Part shown: one piece after another, positions 6,378-8,469 of the stretch
Numbering within the stretch: position 1 is the first letter of the stretch
Layout: each line of letters opens with the position of its first letter
Source: an uncultured Roseiflexaceae bacterium
Lineage (GTDB): Bacteria; Chloroflexota; Chloroflexia; Chloroflexales; Roseiflexaceae
Direction: 5' to 3'
Assembly (NCBI GenBank): GCA_903868295.1
Contig: CAIPUQ010000413.1
Location: 1 to 8,469, forward strand
DNA length: 8,469 nt
Notes under the pieces: model-generated
Told to the model about the DNA's origin: nothing
Seen by the model: the letters and a program-made list of their open reading frames with translations, nothing else
Databases searched by the model: none
Translations under genes and position numbers: made by a program

Positions 6378-7145
6378 ATGGCACAACGCATCTGGCAGCT
6401 CGGATTGGTAGGTATCGTGATGTTCTGTATGCTGCTCGTGGCAGCCCAACAGAGTAACGATTCTGGCGAAATTTTGTTCCCCGCCAGTGCCGGCGACAGT
6501 GTCTATATCCGCACCCGCGACGGTACACGGATCATCATCGACGCGGGCAACGATGCACCCACGCTGTTGAGCCTGTTGGCACACCACCAACCACTGTTTG
6601 CCACCGGGGTGGCTGATATTCTCATCCTCACACATCCCGGGGTCGCTTGGCAGGGTGGGCGTGCAGCACTCATCCAGCGCGGAGTGCGCGAGGTATGGGT
6701 TTTGGATGCACAGCGTGACGAAATGGCTGAAGCCTGTCGCCAACCCCTGTACCAGTGTCGGATGGTGGCGCACGGCACAACGTTTTCGCATGATGGTCTG
6801 ACTCTGCGTATCATCGATCCCCACGCAATCCGCATCGATTGGGCGGGTGGGGCGGTACTGGTGGCACACAGTGCCGATGTGTTGCCCGATAGTGGCGATT
6901 GGCCAACGGACGGGATCCGTGTCGTGTCGATGCCGTGGGCGATGCCGCCGCCGCGTGAACTCTTGGCCCGCATCGCGCCCACACATATCATCTATCGCAG
7001 TGGTCAGCGGCGTGACGCACCGGCACGCTTGAGTTATGCCCAACGGCGCGTCGGCGGCGAACACCTGCTCCACCGCGACATCGACGGCACCATCAACATT
7101 CACCTTGCCGACCCGGCCCAGGTCTGGCGCGAGACGACGGAGTGA
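6378..7145 (+). CDS. Membrane-anchored, degenerate ComEC-like metallo-beta-lactamase-fold protein
   Basis: A 255-residue protein with one N-terminal hydrophobic segment (about 7-24), an uncleaved anchor or signal peptide, and a predicted extracytoplasmic domain. The rest follows the order of the beta-lactamase-like domain at the end of ComEC: AGDSVYIRT...DG...IIIDAG (38-57), LILTHPG (82-88), VLVAHSAD (160-167), SMPWA (184-188), APTHIIYRSG (200-209) and a closing HRDIDGTINI (232-241). The metal ligands are almost all gone: HxHxDH reads H86, G88, A90, W91, and the later HH of ComEC reads W187-A188. It is therefore unlikely to be an active hydrolase. No ComEC channel domain is attached. Its stop lies two bases before the flippase start, so the two genes are coupled. 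The fold assignment is by motif order and is moderately sure; the function is unknown. Confidence 0.75.
   Translation: MAQRIWQLGLVGIVMFCMLLVAAQQSNDSGEILFPASAGDSVYIRTRDGTRIIIDAGNDAPTLLSLLAHHQPLFATGVADILILTHPGVAWQGGRAALIQRGVREVWVLDAQRDEMAEACRQPLYQCRMVAHGTTFSHDGLTLRIIDPHAIRIDWAGGAVLVAHSADVLPDSGDWPTDGIRVVSMPWAMPPPRELLARIAPTHIIYRSGQRRDAPARLSYAQRRVGGEHLLHRDIDGTINIHLADPAQVWRETTE
7139..7142 (+). promoter_or_regulatory. Ribosome binding site of the flippase gene
   Basis: GGAG within the last codons of the upstream gene lies five bases before the GTG at 7148. It supports this GTG over the later ATG codons at 7178 and 7256, neither of which I judge to have a good site. Confidence 0.6.
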
Positions 7146-7147
7146 CC

Positions 7148-8469
7148 GTGAGCAACACCACCCTTTTCTATGTATCGATGCTGATTTGCATCCCCATGCT
7201 GGCGGTTGCCGTGTGGGGCTGGCGGCGGTGGTGGCGTGACGACACAGCGACAACAATGGGTCGGTTCCTCAAAAACAGCAGTATCCCGATAGCGGCCAAT
7301 ATCTTTGGCAAAGTGCTCGATCTGGGGTTTGCAGCGGTGACATTACGTGCCCTGGGGCCCGAAGCGAGTGGCGCGTGGAGCTTTGTCGCACTCATCACCA
7401 GCATGTACCTGGTGACCATTGTGAACTGGGGGCTGAACGACTTGGCAGTCCGTGAAGCAGCCGTCAACCCCGACGCAGCGCAGCATGTCTTTGGTGTCGG
7501 CGTCACCATGCGTTGGCTGATGGCGCTCGTGGTCGTACCACTGACGCTCCTTGGGATGTGGGCGCTGCGCGATACCATGCCGCCGCTGAGTTGGGGCACC
7601 CAAATTGCTTTGGCGATTTTGCTGGTGCATTTGTGGCCGGCGGGGACGGCGGCGGCGGTGAGTGCCTCGTTCCAAGCGGCGCAACGCATGGAGGTGCCTG
7701 CACTGGTCGTCATGATTACCAGCCTGCTGCGCACCATGGTCGGTATTGCACTGGTGCTGTGGTTGCCTACCAGCGACACCCGTATTGTGGCGATGGGGTC
7801 TGTTGCACTGGGTGCGACGATCCTCAACGCTGGGTTGTTGTGGTGGTTCCAACGGCGCTTGTTGTTCCGCGCGGGGCCGCAATGGGACTGGCCGCTGATG
7901 CGTCGGATGTGGGTCAGCGCCGTGCCGTTGCTGCTCAACAGTTTGTTGCTGACGGTGTTTTTTCGCTTCGATGCGATTATTTTGCGCTCTGTGGCAGGCG
8001 ATACGGTCCTCGGTTTGTATGATGCTGCCTACAAAGTCATCTCGTTGACGCAGATTATCCCGCCGTATGTCGTTGGGGCCTTGTTCCCGTTGCTGGCGCA
8101 CCGTGCTGTGCATGACCGGACTACGCTGGACCCGCTGCTGGCACGTGCAATCGGCGTGCTCCAGCTGGTGGCGTGGGTAGGTGTGGTGGTGGTGACAGTA
8201 CTGGCAGACGACCTAATTTGGGTGTTGGGCGGTACGGCATACCTGCCCGATGCAGCGACAGCGTTGCGCGTCCTGATTTGGTATCTCCCGTTGTCGTACA
8301 CGACGGGGGTGGTGCAGTATGCGCTGATTGCGATTGCCCGCCATCAGGCGATTACCTGGGCGTTTTTGGTGGGGACGATTGTGAACATCGGTGGCAACCT
8401 GCTCCTCATCCCGGTCTATGGTGCACTCGCCGCAGCAGCGATGACGATAGCGACCGAGGTGGCGCTGCT
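7148..8469 (+). CDS. Polysaccharide (Wzx-type) flippase, 3' end cut by window
   Basis: An open frame of 440 codons runs from GTG 7148 to the window edge without a stop. It encodes a multi-pass inner-membrane protein of the MOP superfamily, predicted to flip lipid-linked oligosaccharides across the membrane. Family marks are RFLKNSSIPI (39-48), LRALGPEASG (66-75), the central RFDAIILRSV (273-282) with GLYDAAYKVI (289-298), and GGNLLLIPVYG (415-425). About eleven or twelve hydrophobic segments are visible, for example near 78-95, 121-140, 151-170, 184-206, 256-272, 300-315, 335-353, 373-395 and 402-436. The first 36 residues add an extra membrane segment (about 7-24) and a WRRWWR stretch before the usual family start. 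It follows the ComEC-like gene by two bases. Long antisense frames over this gene are shadows. Confidence 0.9.
   Translation, partial: MSNTTLFYVSMLICIPMLAVAVWGWRRWWRDDTATTMGRFLKNSSIPIAANIFGKVLDLGFAAVTLRALGPEASGAWSFVALITSMYLVTIVNWGLNDLAVREAAVNPDAAQHVFGVGVTMRWLMALVVVPLTLLGMWALRDTMPPLSWGTQIALAILLVHLWPAGTAAAVSASFQAAQRMEVPALVVMITSLLRTMVGIALVLWLPTSDTRIVAMGSVALGATILNAGLLWWFQRRLLFRAGPQWDWPLMRRMWVSAVPLLLNSLLLTVFFRFDAIILRSVAGDTVLGLYDAAYKVISLTQIIPPYVVGALFPLLAHRAVHDRTTLDPLLARAIGVLQLVAWVGVVVVTVLADDLIWVLGGTAYLPDAATALRVLIWYLPLSYTTGVVQYALIAIARHQAITWAFLVGTIVNIGGNLLLIPVYGALAAAAMTIATEVAL

Noticed and set aside
6291..7256. Antisense frame of 321 codons over the ComEC-like gene
   Set aside because: It is rich in His, Arg, Cys and Thr with no motif, as expected for a shadow, and the plus-strand frame has recognisable domains.
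7168..8113. Two overlapping antisense frames of 256 codons over the flippase gene
   Set aside because: Their composition is shadow-like (Gln/Arg/His-rich or Ser/Thr-rich), and the plus-strand frame encodes clear membrane helices and flippase motifs.

Overview
The window reads as ordinary chromosomal DNA of a free-living bacterium with moderately high GC (well over half G+C by eye). The genes are densely packed, with good AGGAG-type ribosome binding sites and two perfect hairpins. Nothing in it is phage, plasmid, transposon, CRISPR or RNA gene. The gene mix is tandem cytoplasmic von Willebrand A (VWA) proteins, a ROK sugar kinase, a GmhA-like isomerase, a family 2 glycosyltransferase and a lipopolysaccharide-type flippase. 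My best guess is a member of the Chloroflexota or a similar non-proteobacterial lineage. That is an impression from the protein style and cannot be shown from the sequence alone.

Layout. (1) Positions 1-2636, plus strand: two tandem paralogous VWA-domain proteins. The first is cut at its 5' end by the window edge. A perfect 11-bp hairpin lies between them. (2) Positions 2651-2686: a perfect 16-bp hairpin that can serve as a terminator in both directions, between convergent genes. (3) Positions 2697-5686, minus strand: a likely operon, in transcription order short-chain dehydrogenase (SDR), DPM1-like glycosyltransferase, SIS-domain phosphosugar isomerase, ROK sugar kinase. The last two share an ATGA stop/start overlap. 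(4) Positions 5687-5929: a divergent promoter region with an AT-rich box readable in both directions and a cluster of small palindromes. (5) Positions 5930-8469, plus strand: ridA, then a membrane-anchored protein that resembles the metallo-beta-lactamase domain of ComEC but has lost nearly all its metal ligands. It is translationally coupled to a polysaccharide flippase that runs off the right edge.

How the genes fit together. The minus-strand set (isomerase, kinase, glycosyltransferase) and the plus-strand flippase both point to making and moving surface or envelope glycoconjugates, with the sugar kinase and isomerase feeding activated sugars. RidA is general housekeeping against reactive enamines. 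The VWA pair forms a separate unit; VWA domains of this sort bind protein partners through a metal ion, but no partner (such as a MoxR ATPase) is inside the window.

I did not find a clearly new defence, mobile or RNA system. The items most worth a second look are the apparently metal-free ComEC-like protein coupled to the flippase, the overlapping SIS/ROK pair with altered isomerase metal ligands, and the tandem VWA pair with its internal hairpin.
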